Origin: Cryptococcus deneoformans JEC21 | Lineage: Eukaryota > Basidiomycota > Tremellomycetes > Tremellales > Cryptococcaceae | DNA: 64,000 nt | Reading direction: 5' to 3' | Assembly: GCF_000091045.1 (NCBI RefSeq) | Contig: NC_006687.1 | Location: forward strand, 50,001 to 114,000 | Shown: piece after piece, positions 23,601-37,956 of the stretch | Layout: each line of letters opens with the position of its first letter | Position numbering within the stretch: the stretch's first letter is position 1 | Notes under the pieces: model-generated | Seen by the model: only the letters and a program-made list of their open reading frames with translations | Databases searched by the model: none | Told to the model about the DNA's origin: nothing | Translations under genes and position numbers: made by a program

Positions 23601-24062
23601 GTCTGAGTAATGTCGATGGGTGGTGAGACGGGACGATATCCCGACTTTTTCAGAGGTCAATGGCAAATATGCTGGAACCAAAATGATGTCGTCATCATTT
23701 ACGACAGAGCCTTCGCTGAACCAGACTGTCCCGATCTCTGCGCGTTACAATGACGGCCTGGGTGGCGTCTTCCGTGGGCTTCCGCACGTTTTATTTCTCA
23801 TTCCCACCCACTTTTTCTATCCCCACTGCCAAAAAGGAGAGATCCACGACCGCCACAGCGAGCGAGTACTGCAGCGGCTACGAGCAGAGGACCAAACGAC
23901 CTCGACAAGTTTGGATCCTGGATACGGGCACGGGGAATTGCACATCATAATACACCTCCAGGACTCGTGCACTGTCCCGGCGAACTGCGAAAGGCAGATT
24001 AGATCGCCACATTACCCATATATACAAGACATTTCAGGAAGGACAAGTAATCATTCGTTCGG
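23601..24062. other. divergent intergenic region, TPT1 / membrane protein
   Basis: A 460 bp shared promoter region. Short overlapping plus-strand ORFs here show no conserved features. Confidence 0.5.
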
Positions 24063-25663
24063 ATGACCCGTCCCCACGCTCACTCCACTTCCGCTTCCCA
24101 ACCATATCATCCCAAACCACCTCGTCTCCTCCGTCGATCTCCTTCCGAACCAGTCCATGTCAATGATTCTCTCGCAAGCTTGAACGGTGTGAATGGAGAA
24201 AACAGGGCATCGGCATCCCCCTCACAGCAGATCTACGTCCTAACCGCCGACGGTTCACGCCTCTTCCTCCTCGATCCTACAAGACCGAACGAGGAAGAAC
24301 CTCCACCATACGCATCTTTCCCTATACAACATATCCCTGGTAACGATGACGACGCCGACGCCGGTGCAGATGTTGAAGAAGATGGAGGTGTTGGAGGTGG
24401 TGGCGATATGCTTGCACCGACATCGAGCAGACTTCTCATCCCTGGGTATACTTCCATTTTCGCTGAGCCCTCGGGCCGACATCGCGCACGGACGCTCTCC
24501 GCGTTATCGGCAGAACGCTCAAGACCACGTACGAGCACGACCACCTCTCGGCCTGATAATCGGCGTGCGCGCTCTGCACTCTTGACAGAAACGGCGAATC
24601 CTGAACCGCCGCATGGTCACGGTGCGTATCTGTCAGCGGTGGGTCCGGCGGATGAAAGGACTCCGCTTTTGGCTGTTGCTGCGCGCGGGGGTATTGGCGA
24701 TAGGGTGTCGGACGCGGATGATGATGCTGAAGGAGAAGGAGATGGTTCCCTGGGGAGGAAAAGTCGGATGAGGAGAGGGTGGTGGAGAGGTGTGTGGTGC
24801 GGAGAGCTTGAGAAAGGGGAGCAAGTTGGTACTTGGTCGGATGGATGGAAACGGTTTTGGAGACCTGTAGGGAAAGGGGATTATTGGGCGAGTGCCTTCC
24901 ATTTGATATTCTTGAATTTTCCTCTTGTAAGTCTTCAAGTTGAAAAAAAAAAGTCTCTGGGCTGTAAACTCGATCTTGACTGACGCATGCCCTTATCCGC
25001 TTTATTATAATAGGCATTGCTCGTATGGCCGCCTCTTGTCGTCGGTACACTTGCAGGCACAGCATTACTCATCACCTTGCCTATCGGCGCTGTTGTTTGG
25101 TGGATAACCCTGTTCATCGCCCGATCGGCTGCTCGTCTCGAAGTACGTCGCCTATGCTCTCATATCATAACACAAGACTTTGATGCTGATGTGATGCGGT
25201 ACGGTGTCGATTTTGATCTCTACAGACCATAATGCAAACATATTACCACCCCTTACTACCCTCCAAACTATCTCCTTATCACCCCATCTTCCACCTCCCC
25301 CTCGCTCCTTCACCTCTCCCGACCCCTCTTCCTTCCCCGACTTCTGCCCCGCCCTCCCCTTCCCACCACTCCACCGACTCCATCCATTCTCTCCGCGACG
25401 AAGAAAACCTCACCGCTACCCCTACCCAGCAATGGGATAAACGATTCACAAAATGCTCATATGCCATGTTCCTCGACCACTACTCCTACTCCTCCCTCTC
25501 TTACTTTCTCCTCATCAAACCCGTCATCACCCTCTTTTCAACGATCTTGATTGTGGTGGTGCTGGTGCTAGGCGGTGTGAGTGTGGTGGGGTTGCCGGTG
25601 GCGTTGAGGGCGATTAAGAGGTGGGGGAGGTGGCAGGCGGAAGTGGCGGTGGAGAATTTGTAA
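24063..25663 (+). CDS. multi-pass membrane protein, function unknown
   Basis: Three exons (24063-24926, 25014-25142, 25226-25663) give 476 residues. The first ~270 are polar, proline/arginine/acid-rich and disordered, with a PPPY motif (EEEPPPYASFP) that could bind WW domains of Rsp5/Nedd4 ligases (inference). The second half has hydrophobic segments ALLVWPPLVVGTLAGTALLI, IGAVVWWITLFIA and, near the end, LFSTILIVVVLVLGGVSVVG, separated by a Ser/Pro-rich loop. The paired hydrophobic blocks with a loop resemble fungal sensor-like membrane domains, but I cannot name a family. Start is the first ATG in frame; splice phases are clean. Confidence 0.7.
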
Positions 25664-26298
25664 GCGGATTAAGGGGATCTTTTTTGAATGGATAGGGGGA
25701 TGGGGATATCGGGTCTTTTCATTTAAACTCCCACTTTTTTTCTCAACATTGTTTGAGGGATTTATACTCTTTTTGGCGTATCGTATCCTTGGACTGTTTT
25801 CTGCTTGTCACAGCGTCTGTCCATTGTCCTATTGGGATCTGAAGGATCTGTTCCCTTTGGTTGTATTTGTCCATGTATTTATGGTTTTTGGGCCTTTACC
25901 TATCTACACTCATACAAGAAAGCATGCTTCATGCTTCAATGCTTCGTGCCCGTTGATAGACAACTAGCAGTTGTATACATCGTCACGGCTGGTGCGAAAG
26001 AATTGTGCCTTTCGCGTGTATTTCTCTTGGTTTTACCGCCCTATCGGATTTGGCCGATCCCAAGATTGCCGAAGATAACCGCAAAGAGTATTTCTTGTTT
26101 TAAACCCAAATTTAAACCGCATCGCACTTTTCACAATCTCACAATCTCGCAATCTCAACCTTATGTCTAATCTCGCCTTGACAAAAGGGTCTATTGACAA
26201 AAGGAAGGGCACATCCATCACCTATATCTATCAATATCCATACCGAACTTCCCCCACAACCCCTCAAGCGACTTCATCAATTCTAACACTATAACACA
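25664..26298. other. intergenic, no gene seen
   Basis: 3' flank of the membrane protein and promoter of the D-amino-acid oxidase. A short imperfect direct repeat (CAATCTCA units) lies at about 26131-26157. No gene. Confidence 0.5.
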
Positions 26299-27711
26299 AT
26301 GGTAAAATACGACGCTGTCATCCTCGGTTCAGGAGGTGAGCCCCTCTTTCCTCCCTCATCTTCATGCCATGCAAAGATCCGCTTGACCTGACCCGCTCAA
26401 TGCCAAATGCACATGAATATGTATAGTCCTAGGACTTTCAATCGCCAACGAACTCACTTTAAAAGGTCTTAAAGTCGCTGTGGTAGGCAAGGATTTACCT
26501 GAAGATCTGGATAGTACTGGGTTCGCTTCTCCTTGGGCTGTGAGTTTAGTTTCATCCCCCATATCGACATCATCCATCCGTACTACACAAATAGTCTGGA
26601 GAGATATCGCAGAATCCCATTCATTGGCCAAGAGGGAGCTGACCATGGAATACATGTGGTGAAATAAGGGAGCGAACTGGTACTCACTTGCGGTCAACGA
26701 AGCTGAGCAACGTCGGGATCAATATACATTTGAACAGTTCGCTCGTCTAGCCAAGGAGGTGCCCCACCTTTGTGAGAGGCGTGTTTACTATTATTTTTGG
26801 AAAGGCGAAGACGCGTGGAAGGAGCCTTGGTACAAGGATGTGGTGTTCGGAGTGAGTCTCTACAATCTCGGTGTTTCCTCCCCTGGTATATAGAAAGAAA
26901 AGAGCTAACCTAATAAACACAGTACAGGATGCTCAAACCTGAGGAAGTCCATGCCCCATTTAAATATGGTGTGACTTATGAAGCCTACACGCTCAACACT
27001 CCGCTCTACCTCCTCCACCTTGCTTCTACCCTCCGCTCGGTGCGCGTCCCCATCCTCCGCGCCCGACTCTCCTCACTCGATGAAGCATACTCTCTCCCCC
27101 AATTTGGTCCTGTAGACTTGGTGATTAATGCTACCGGCCTGGGGGCGCGTTCCCTGCTTGGAGTCGAAGACCCTACCGTCTTCCCAGCGAAAGGACAGAC
27201 AGTCCTCGTGCGCGCGCCGGTGAAAGAATGCTATGGCCTTGGAGACCCTCTCCCTCAACCGGGACAAAAGGCATATATCATCCCCCGTCCAGGGCCGGAC
27301 GGACACGTCATTCTCGGCGGATGTTACCTCCCTAACGATTGGTCTACCAACGTCGATCCCGACGTCGCAGAGGAGATCCTTAAACAATGCCATACCCTCT
27401 GCCCGCGCTTGGATGGGAAGGGCGGAAAGGGCACATGGAAGGATATCGAGGTCATTGCGCATAATGTGGGGTTGAGGCCTGTACGTGAGGCCGGACTGAG
27501 ATGCGAGGTGGAGGAGAGAGTGATAGGGGAAAAAGTGAAGACAGGTTTGGCTACGAAGGGAGGGAAGGTAGGAGGTGGGAGGAAGGTTGGGGTAGTGCAT
27601 GCTTATGGGATTGGGCCGGCGGGGTATCAGGCGAGTTTGGGGATCGCAAAGGAGGTTAGTGAGTTGGTAGATGGGTGGATGAAGAAGAGCAGTAAAAAGG
27701 CAAAGCTTTGA
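26299..27711 (+). CDS. DAO: D-amino-acid oxidase, peroxisomal
   Basis: FAD-dependent oxidative deamination of D-amino acids to 2-oxo acids, ammonia and H2O2. Four exons: 26299-26335, 26427-26539, 26669-26851 and 26923-27711, 373 residues. The Rossmann start VILGSGVLGLSIANELTLKG forms across the first splice. Other motifs: ASPWAGANWYSL, VDLVINATGLGARSLLG, KGQTVLVRAP, GHVILGGCY, HNVGLRPVREAGLR and HAYGIGPAGYQAS, which match DAO active-site and FAD regions. The C-terminus KKAKL ends in A-K-L, a PTS1-type peroxisomal signal, as expected for a peroxide producer. Intron 2 uses a TAAG acceptor. Cryptococcus species often have more than one DAO paralogue; which one this is cannot be told. Confidence 0.93.
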
Positions 27712-28214
27712 TTGTTTGCTCATTTGTGGACGTATGCATTTGTGGATGTATGCATGCAAAGACGTATGATCTTCATCATTTATGGTTTAGGGATCACATC
27801 TTGTCAGTCACAAGCTGTGATGGGCAAGCACCGCAAGAAATAGGTTTAGTAATGAAAAAGGAAGAAAAGAGGGTTGGAGAGGGCATTTAATACATCTTGT
27901 GATCGGTTGACTCGACAGCACTGTCTGCAATAGGATGAGTAATGGAGATGCTGTTGCGCATCTTTTGTGCCTGGGATACGCAGTGTAATGTGGTCAAAAG
28001 TAGGTGGAGTGGTTGCACGGCGGATATAGGGGATTATACGAAAATTCATCTTCACAGATTCCCACTATGCAACATCCCTGTTATATAACGAACGAAGCCT
28101 CGCCTCACTTCTAACATTTGCAGAATCAAAGTTGGTAAGTAGGGAAGAGTGTGATATGCATGTAACTCTTGCATCAGCCATACATTCTTCGTCACAGAAA
28201 TGGCCAATACATTC
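27712..28214. other. intergenic, no gene seen
   Basis: 500 bp between the DAO and the decayed minus-strand locus. AT-rich, no conserved frame. Confidence 0.5.
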
Positions 28215-30960
28215 TCACCTTCTGTCGGCAGTGACTGATAATAAAACGGACACAGCGGCTCGGTAACCCCCCTCCCTGAACTTGACAATGTCCTCTTCTA
28301 CCCTCTTTTCCTCTTGCAAAACCTTACGATTGGCCTCTTCATCTTCCGGCTGGAGAGAATAGCTCCTGATCACCGGGGTCTGAATGCTTTTGCTGAGTTT
28401 TCCTGCGAAATCATCCACATGTCGCCGATTGTTGATTGATTTTTGCTTTGTCAGTATTGAAGGTTTCTGGCTAGCAGTCCTCTTCGCTCAACTGCAGTTT
28501 ATTGTCAATCCAATTTCTGCCGGACTTATCTATGACCTGGTCAATAGGGTTATACCATTCGCTCCTGAGCTGCTGAAACGTAGCAGCCCAGTAAGAACGA
28601 TTGTTGGCGCCCAGATTGACGATCCTATCGTCCTTTTGAAGCCTCTTCTCTACCTCCTGCCATAAACCTTTGCACAGCTCAAACTTGTGCATTTTCTTCT
28701 CCTTCTTACCTCCACTCTTTTGTTTTCCCTCCTTTTTTGACTTCACCACTTCTTCGGCGCCATCGCTGTCGCCTTCATGACCAAGGATGATGACGTGATG
28801 TTCGTTCTGTTCATATTCACTATCGAAACCCTCAGTCAGTACTGCTGGCAAACAAGAAGAGCTGATATAGTGGTGACAATTCACATTTTTATGGCAGCTA
28901 CGGTATTGACCAGAGCATCATCAACTGCTCGGCGATCTTCGCCCTTGTAACGCCTTGTAGTCTTAGCCCCCGACTTCCCTTGTCGCTCAGGTGAGTGAGC
29001 GGAGGTCGACGGAGAAAGCGGAGGTGAAGAAGAAGTGTGAAGGGGCATTGAGGATACCTGAGAGTTTACAGTGACACCAGTTGTTTGCGTCGGATCGGTA
29101 GGCCTTCCCGTAGCGGTCAGCCCATTCCTTGGCACGGGCTAGAGCCTTGGGAGAAACGTCCTTTCGAGAAAACCAATACTTACTTCCCACGAGAAATAAA
29201 CGTTCGAGGATTTCGATCCTCTCCCGCCATCACAGGCGATGTCCACATTTGCTGCAAAAGATGCGCCTGTCTTGCTCCTACTGCAGCCAAGTATTGGGAC
29301 TTGAGCTCATCCCACAGTGCTGTTCGACCTTGAAGACATAGCCAGTGGTTGATCGCCTGGTGTCCATAATATTGTCAGCGTGTTGCGTCCAAGGACGACG
29401 AACTAATAGCTCACGTGGATCTTACGCCAAAGATGACTATGTTCTGGTCCTGCCAAACCCATCGCGTTTCGCAAGTGCTGAGCTCCAGACTGTGTTGAAG
29501 TTCTGGCACCACGTTCAGTCTCTTCCAAGGTCTGAAGAGCCAGTCATGGAGTCAGGATCATGGACTTATATATGTATTGAACTTACTGCACTCACCATTA
29601 CAAAGGCGATCGTGTAGTTGTTCAACGATCCAAGCATATGAAATTTTGGGGTGGAGTAGGAATAGGAGGGTACACGCCGATTGGGTCTTTTGCAAGGATT
29701 TCAGACCGCAGAGCGATTGATTCTCTGTGAAGTGAGCGTGCTTCTTGACTGAACTTATGCACTGCCTGATCTAAAAGGTTCAGCGTCCGATCAGTGTGTT
29801 GATCAAGATAAGCAAGATTGTACACGCTCAACACGTTGTCGACCAGAGGAATCAAAACAGTTTCTATACAGGGAGGGAAAAGATCTTTGATCACAGGAAC
29901 AAGACACTGAAAATGTTTGCTCAGTGGGGGAGTTGGGCAGAAGTGTCCAAGTCAAACCCACCTTGATAAGAGCTTCCCCCAAATCCACTAGCGCTGCAAC
30001 GTAGGCCTGGGTTTGAGCTCGCGATTGAGCAGGCGGCCCGCAGCTGCCTCTTTTAAAAGGAAACACAAGCCTCAGCTGAAACTCCCGGCCTCCACACATA
30101 AAAATGATACACAAGCTCACCTCGCGATCCTGCTCCTACCGCGCTCAGATCGAAGGAGGTTTCCAACTGACGAACAGCGACGTTGCGTCGCTCTGCATCA
30201 TTGGCCCCCTCCCCACTGGCCTCCTGCTCGCCGGTTGCCTCAGTCTCGCTGGTTGACCCCGCTTGAAGCGTTGTCTGCTCATTGGTTCCCTCAGCATTAA
30301 GCATTGATTGAAGTTATCCAAAGCTTTTTAATCGTCAGTCTATACAGTACGGCTCATGTGCAAGTAATATCCTCACCTGCATGCTTGCGAGGCAATCGGA
30401 GCACCCAATCCCAGATGTACATTATGGCATTGGCAGGAGTTACGGTGTCCCTATAGGAACGAATCAGGTAAATGTTTCCCCTCATGCCATTGGCAGACCT
30501 AAAACAGAGCAAGCTTACCGGTGCTGGAAACCCATGTGCTCGCAGAACCTATACCATTGCTTGTTCTTTGACTCATATGTAGCTCGTGTGGTGAAGTGTC
30601 CACCGGACTGATTTTTGGATCGGATATACGAACAACTGTCAGTTTTGCGTTCAAAATCACATAAAATGAACACGGGTGGCTGAGTCCCTTTTGACTCTTA
30701 CCAAAACACCAGCACCGCTTGTCCCTCCTTCTTCGGTTTCCTGACACTTCTTGTCAGACCTGAGACGACAAAAGTAGTTCTCTTGGGAGTTGTTATTACC
30801 AGTTGAGACGCCCGTTCGGCATTCAATACGGATCACGTGCCGGTCCGGGGTGATCGGCAGGAGGGAAGCCATTGGGTGCCTAATTGTCAGGTGCCTATTG
30901 AATTCTCCATCTTGTCCATCATTGACACAAATCTCTCCCGTCAACACCATCAACCGTGTT
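28215..30960 (-). pseudogene. decayed multi-exon gene, unrecognised, probably dispersed/mobile origin
   Basis: Minus-strand exons with good splice sites but broken frames. In order: IRHPMASLLPITPDRHVIRI (about 30900); exon 30607-30519 with TYESKNKQWYRFCEHMGFQH; exon 30450-30377 with ANAIMYIWDWVLRLPRKHA; 30304 onward with an acidic ETEATGEQEASGEG stretch; QTQAYVAALVDLGEALIK; IKDLFPPCIETVLIPLVDN; a frameshift at 29645-29652; FHMLGSLNNYTIAFVM; exon 29531-29415 ending HSHLWRKIH; exon from 29356 with INHWLCLQGRTALWDELKS; at least one more frameshift; ERLFLVGSKYWFSRKDV; and a charged C-terminal part, KGLWQEVEKRLQKDDRI and later HVDDFAGKLSKSIQTP. No family is recognised. It was clearly coding once. 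It could also be two adjacent genes. Confidence 0.45.
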
Positions 30961-31249
30961 TTAACCGGTATCGAAAGTCTCCTTCATCGATGAAGGGGGT
31001 GTGGCGACTTGCCGCGCCCTATGGCGTCAACATTCATCGTCCCAGTGGATGGCAGCTTTAGTCATTCTCGTTCTTCTCAATAATGCGGGGGGAAACAACT
31101 ATAAAAAAACCTTGCCAGCAACGTCCATGGACCCATGTGATGTTGCTGAGGCCGCCAAACTTATACAGTGCCATGTTGGCAAGGATGAAAACTCTGTAGG
31201 TCATTTTTATGACTGGCCCCTCTGTCGTGAATACTGATAATTAAACAGG

Positions 31250-31560
31250 CATGTTCTGACTCTTGGAAGGCCAAAGAGGATGGAGAGGGGAAGACAGCTT
31301 CCAAGGCAAATCCGACACTGGGTTGATGTGATTGATTACCGGACGGATGGCATACGCTCCAAGCGCAGCCCTGTCTGTGCAGCTGAGGCTTCACAGGACT
31401 GTTGCTTAGCTCGGAGGCTCAGCGGCCAAGAAGATGTCCGCTCCCAGATCTCTATGCTGGAAGCAGCGATTGCTTGCCGTGGTCACCTCTGTATATTTCT
31501 ACCGAAATTTCGTTGCGAATTGAATCCAATCGAAATGCGAAGAGACAGTAACTGCTGCGA
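31250..31560 (+). pseudogene. DDE-transposase C-terminal remnant
   Basis: A short frame contains CCLARRLSGQEDVRSQ, then ISMLEAAIACRGHLCIFLPK and FRCELNPIEM. This is the block around the catalytic glutamate (NPIE) in a DDE transposase group common in basidiomycetes, where the text normally continues with a W-G tryptophan motif. Here it turns to unrelated sequence straight after NPIEM and stops. Upstream plus-strand frames are broken. No terminal inverted repeats or target-site duplication could be found by eye. Degraded mobile-element debris. Confidence 0.5.
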
Positions 31561-32522
31561 GGATTGCTTTCTGAAATGAACATCTATTGCAAGAGACGAT
31601 TTCTGTGCTTCGAAGAACTCGTGTTGGCAGCAAAGATAATTGATATCTCGTAGCTTCCTGCATACACGTCTCATCTTTCACAGTTCACGTTTCAAAAGCA
31701 TTGCCGTCAAAAGGTGGATATCTACTAAAGTTCATCTCTGATCTTTCTCCGAGTAGTGATCCTATGTACTGGCATGTATCCTAGCAGCACGACGCTCCAT
31801 GGCCACATTCTTTCACACTGCCTGGCTAAACCCGACGGTCTCTTTAATTACGTAAATAAAAGCATCACTCGTCACTTGGAAGGTTGGATCCGTTGGAACC
31901 AAGGCACAGCAAGCTCATGTTCCTCGGTCCGAGTTGGTGGCCTTGCGCACGGACGTGTTTTTGTTTTGTTTGCTAAAGACAAAAAGCAGCTTTTGCACTT
32001 GAAACCGCCACCGGCATGCAGCTGTTTCACCTCCACCTTCCATCCTCACCGTCCTCTCCCGCGCAGGAAGGAAGGAAGGGCGAGGGACGCGACGCGACGC
32101 GTTGTGGATGTGGCTCGAATGGACGAATGCGGGTGTGTACTCTGCTCAGCACGGGCCTTTGCCCCGCCGTTCCCTTCTCCCTTCGCCGCCCGTCGCTTTG
32201 AACCGCCGTATGTATCCCGAGGCCCATAAAGTTATTCCTTTCCACTCCTTTGTCATCTCGCCCTCGTCGGGAGACCAGCCTCCTTTCTCCCACCGCTGTA
32301 TCCCTCTCGCCGGCATATTCATAAGGCAGGTAGGTACTTGCAGCTCGTTCCTTTTCCCCATCCACTTCTCCTCCAGGCTCGGACGCTTACTCCTCTTTAG
32401 TACCTGCTCCGTTCTCTTCTTGACGCTTTCACCCCAACTCTCCAGCTCCTCCCTGTCCAGCTGCTGAACATCCACCCACTCATCCTCCGATCCATCTGAT
32501 CTATCTGTTTTCCGATCCTACC
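31561..32522. other. promoter/5' leader region of CPK1
   Basis: About 960 bp without a supportable gene. The last 300 bp are strongly CT-rich, as is usual upstream of Tremellales start codons. ORFs here are composition artefacts. Confidence 0.5.
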
Positions 32523-34657
<2,135 letters not shown>

Positions 34658-35352
34658 GTATGCGTTTGAAGGGGTGGGTCGTAGATAAAGTGAAGCCTGG
34701 CGAGGTGGGTAGGGTGGGTGGATAGGGTGAGGGAGGAAAGAGATGGTGGGGCTTGAAGAACTTTTTGATATTTTTGATGGTTACGTTTCTTTTTCCATAT
34801 TTACCATGACTTTGTATATTCCCATATCCACTTACAACTAGACTTATACGATCAAGTAGTCGCTGAATACCTTTATCGCCCTTCCTTTGCCTTTTCGATG
34901 AAAGTACCGATGCATTGCCCCCGCCCTTGATGATCTTATACCTAATCTGTTCGTTGTACTTGTAGTAACGTAGTTTAACATTACCGAGTTCGTCCAGTTC
35001 TTCTCGATGTGGATGATGGTAGACGGTTTAGTGGGTGATGGTGGTGGATGGCCGACGGCGGAGGTCACCGCTGCTGCTGATTGACTTGATGACGTGTCAT
35101 TTTCCTGCCTTCCACTTCTTCACTGTCACTCTCGCTCGTCTACGCACCAATTCAAGTTTGGTTATAACTATATCGCTTTCGAAGCTTGACTCTTTTCCCC
35201 CAGCTTTGCGGTCCTCATCCCACGGATTCAATACCCTTAAACACTGCATTAGAAAATTGGGAAATTAGGAAGCCAGGCCTCATCCCCCTCACACTTTTCC
35301 GCACATTCTTTTTACGGACACTGAACGACACAACACGAAAAGAGAAGTCAAG
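34658..35352. other. intergenic, no gene seen
   Basis: CPK1 3' flank and FIP1 promoter, about 700 bp. Short ORFs without features. Confidence 0.5.
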
Positions 35353-37956
35353 ATGGATATCGACGACGATGATGCTTTCCTTTATGGCGATGAGCCTGAA
35401 CAGCAGCCACAGTCTATCGCTCAAGCTCAGGCGCAAGCGCACGCGCAAGCAGAAGCAGCAAAGGAGAGTGCGATCAGCGCGTCAATGGCAGCGTACGTCT
35501 GTTTTCCTTGGCTTTCCCCCCTCCCTCCCCGCTTCCATCGTTTATTCCATCTGCATCACCGGTCCATGCCTCATTCAGTTGCTGTGGCTGACGTTCTCCA
35601 TTCTTTTGAAACCCATTCAGATCCCTAGCGGCATACGGTATCGACGCCTCTGCGGCCGTTGTCGAAGCTCTCCCCGAAAACCCGGAAGATGGTGGCGTCG
35701 AAGAAGAAGATGAAGGGGATGAGGACGAGGATGAGGAATCCGACGAGGATGATGTCAAGCTTGTGTTCACTGGAGGGAGTTCAAGACAATTGGATTTAAG
35801 GTATGTTCTTTTTTCCATCTTTTCATTTGCATTTCTCTTCTTTTTTTTTTTCTGACAACTCCTTGGCTGATGTTTGCCTGGCTTTTTGTCAAATAGAAAA
35901 CCACAACAGGCTCCGGCGGTTGTTGGGATTGGGAAATGGGCACATGCGAGTACAGGTGCACAAGCGCCTGCGACCCCTAGTACGCCTCAAGCTGGTCAGG
36001 TTACTGGTACGCCTACCAAATGTCAGTCCCTCTTCACTCCCTCAAAACACCTATACTAACAAGGCAAATTGACATCGGTATCAATAGCAAACCAAAATGA
36101 CCCTGGACAAACCACCGAATATACACCCGCACCTCGTCCTTCTGCGTCTGCCACCCCTCAACCCCAATCGGTGAACGCGTTGGCCAATCCCCCTATTGCG
36201 CCCACTTCCCAAGCACCCAATCTCCAGCCGCAACCTTCCTCGATTACCAGCGTCGTCACCGCCGACGCCAACGGCCCGCCAACCAATCCCAATCTCCCTC
36301 CTTCCCACCTACCTCCGGTGACGAACCCCTCTGCCAACCCGCGATTCGACCCGTCCAACCCTTCTGGCCTCATCCCTTCCTCTGGCCAGTCAGTATACGA
36401 TATTGACCTTTCCTTATTCGAAGGGTCCGGCCAACCGTGGCGTCAGCCCGGCGCTGTTGTGAGCGATTGGTTTAATTTTGGGTTTGATGAACATACTTTC
36501 CCGAAATGGGTGAGGTATCGAACCGAGATGGGGGAGAATGTCAAGTCGCTCGCTGCCGGTGGTGGTCTCGGTGCCGGAGCCGGGGTGGGGGGTGATACGA
36601 TGAACCAAATGGGTATGAACGGGATGAATGGGATGACCCCACAAGCTCAAGCCCAGGCCCAAGCTCAAGCAGCGGCCGCGGCAGCAGCAGCGATGCAAGG
36701 TATGGGCGGTATGGGTGGTATGATGCCGAACCAGATGCAAGCGCAGATGCAGCAAATGCAGCAGATGCAACAAATGCAGCAGATGCAGCAGATGATGGCG
36801 ATGGGGGGTATGCCGGGGATGCAGGGGATGGATCTGGGGATGATGGGGCAGATGGGGCAGATGGGACAGATGGGTGGAATGGGCGGAATGGGGCAGATGG
36901 GGCAGATGGGGCAAATGGGTCAGATGGGTGGGAGACAAGGTATGTCATCTGCCTTTTTTTTTCCTGCATGGTACGCTGGGATATGAGCTCACGTTATCGT
37001 CCTCCTCCGTCCCAGGTGTACGACCCAACAGCAACCTCGCCAACAACGCGGCCGCCGGCAACGCTCTTGCAAACAACGCCAACCCCAACGCGAACACCAT
37101 CGCAAACTCAGGCTCTGGAGGAGGACAAGAAGTGAAACAAGAAGAAGGCGAACATGTCGAACAAGCATCCGCCAATCCCGCTTTTGCGGGGAGGGCACCA
37201 CCGCCTCCTGGGAGGAATATGAACATTGCGCCGACTCCTGCTTCCGGTGCTGCGGCTGTTACTCCCAATGCTGGGGCGGTGAACCCGGCTGCTGCTACGA
37301 CGGCAGCAACTGGCAGTGCCAACGCCAACCCCAACGCCAGCACCGCCGCCAACGTACCAACCGGTCCACGGGCAGCAACAGCCGTCCCCCTCGGCCCTCG
37401 CGCCGGCGCCGGGGTTGTGCCCACAGGCCCGAAAGGAAGGTTTAGGGATAAGGATCGGGTGGTGGATGTAGGTTCCGCAAGTGGGGGCGCGTTGGATTAT
37501 GGTGGTGGGGATGATGTGATGCCTGCTTCTGCTTCCAACTCGAATGCGGGCTCGGGTTCGGGCTCGGGGATGAAGAGCACGAGTAAACGTGATCGGGAGA
37601 GGGAGAGGGATAAGGAGAGCCACAGCAGGGATAGTAGAGGGAGGGATCGGGCGAGAGACAAGGATAGGGAAAGGGGAGAATATGATGAAGAGGGATATAC
37701 TTCGGATGAGAAGGATAGGGAGAGAAGGCGAAGGAGGGAGAGGAGTGAGCGTAGCGACAAGGACAAGGAGCGTAGTGATAAGAGGAAACGGGAAGGGGGA
37801 AGCGTTAGTGCGAGTGCGAGTCTGGGTCCAGGAGGATGGGAGGAAGGTGAGGAGGAGGAAGAGTATGTACCACGAGAAAGAGAGAGGGAGAGGACGCGGA
37901 GGAAGAGGTCGGAGAGTGAGGAAGATGAGGGATATAGAAGGAGTAAGAGGAGATAA
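35353..37956 (+). CDS. FIP1: pre-mRNA polyadenylation factor Fip1
   Basis: Component of the cleavage and polyadenylation factor that tethers poly(A) polymerase to the 3'-processing complex in the nucleus. Five exons: 35353-35492, 35621-35800, 35897-36021, 36088-36939 and 37016-37956, 745 residues. The N-terminus is acidic (MDIDDDDAFLYGD). The Fip1 signature is around 36400-36510: SVYDIDLSLFEGSGQPWRQP and GAVVSDWFNFGFDEHTFPKW. Then come Ala/Gln and Met/Gln/Gly repeats, an Asn/Ala/Thr-rich linker, and a C-terminal Arg/Asp/Glu/Ser mixed-charge tail like that of metazoan FIP1L1, an RNA-binding region in those proteins. About twice the length of yeast Fip1, because of the low-complexity parts. Confidence 0.93.
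36640..36935 (+). repeat. coding tandem repeats in FIP1 (AQ, MQQ, GQM units)
   Basis: First alternating Ala-Gln then poly-Ala, then MQQ triplets, then GQM/GGM triplets. Codon use varies little, so the DNA itself is a near-tandem array of 6- and 9-base units. Confidence 0.85.

Noticed and set aside
29250..29380. DTRRSTTGYVFK string on the minus strand, like Ty1/copia RNase H
   Set aside because: It occurs in a frame that stops soon after, while another frame over the same bases (INHWLCLQGRTALWDELKS) continues through a proper splice site. Chance match.
31756..32229. 157-codon plus-strand ORF upstream of CPK1
   Set aside because: Composition-driven ORF in a CT-rich leader, no motif, no splice context.
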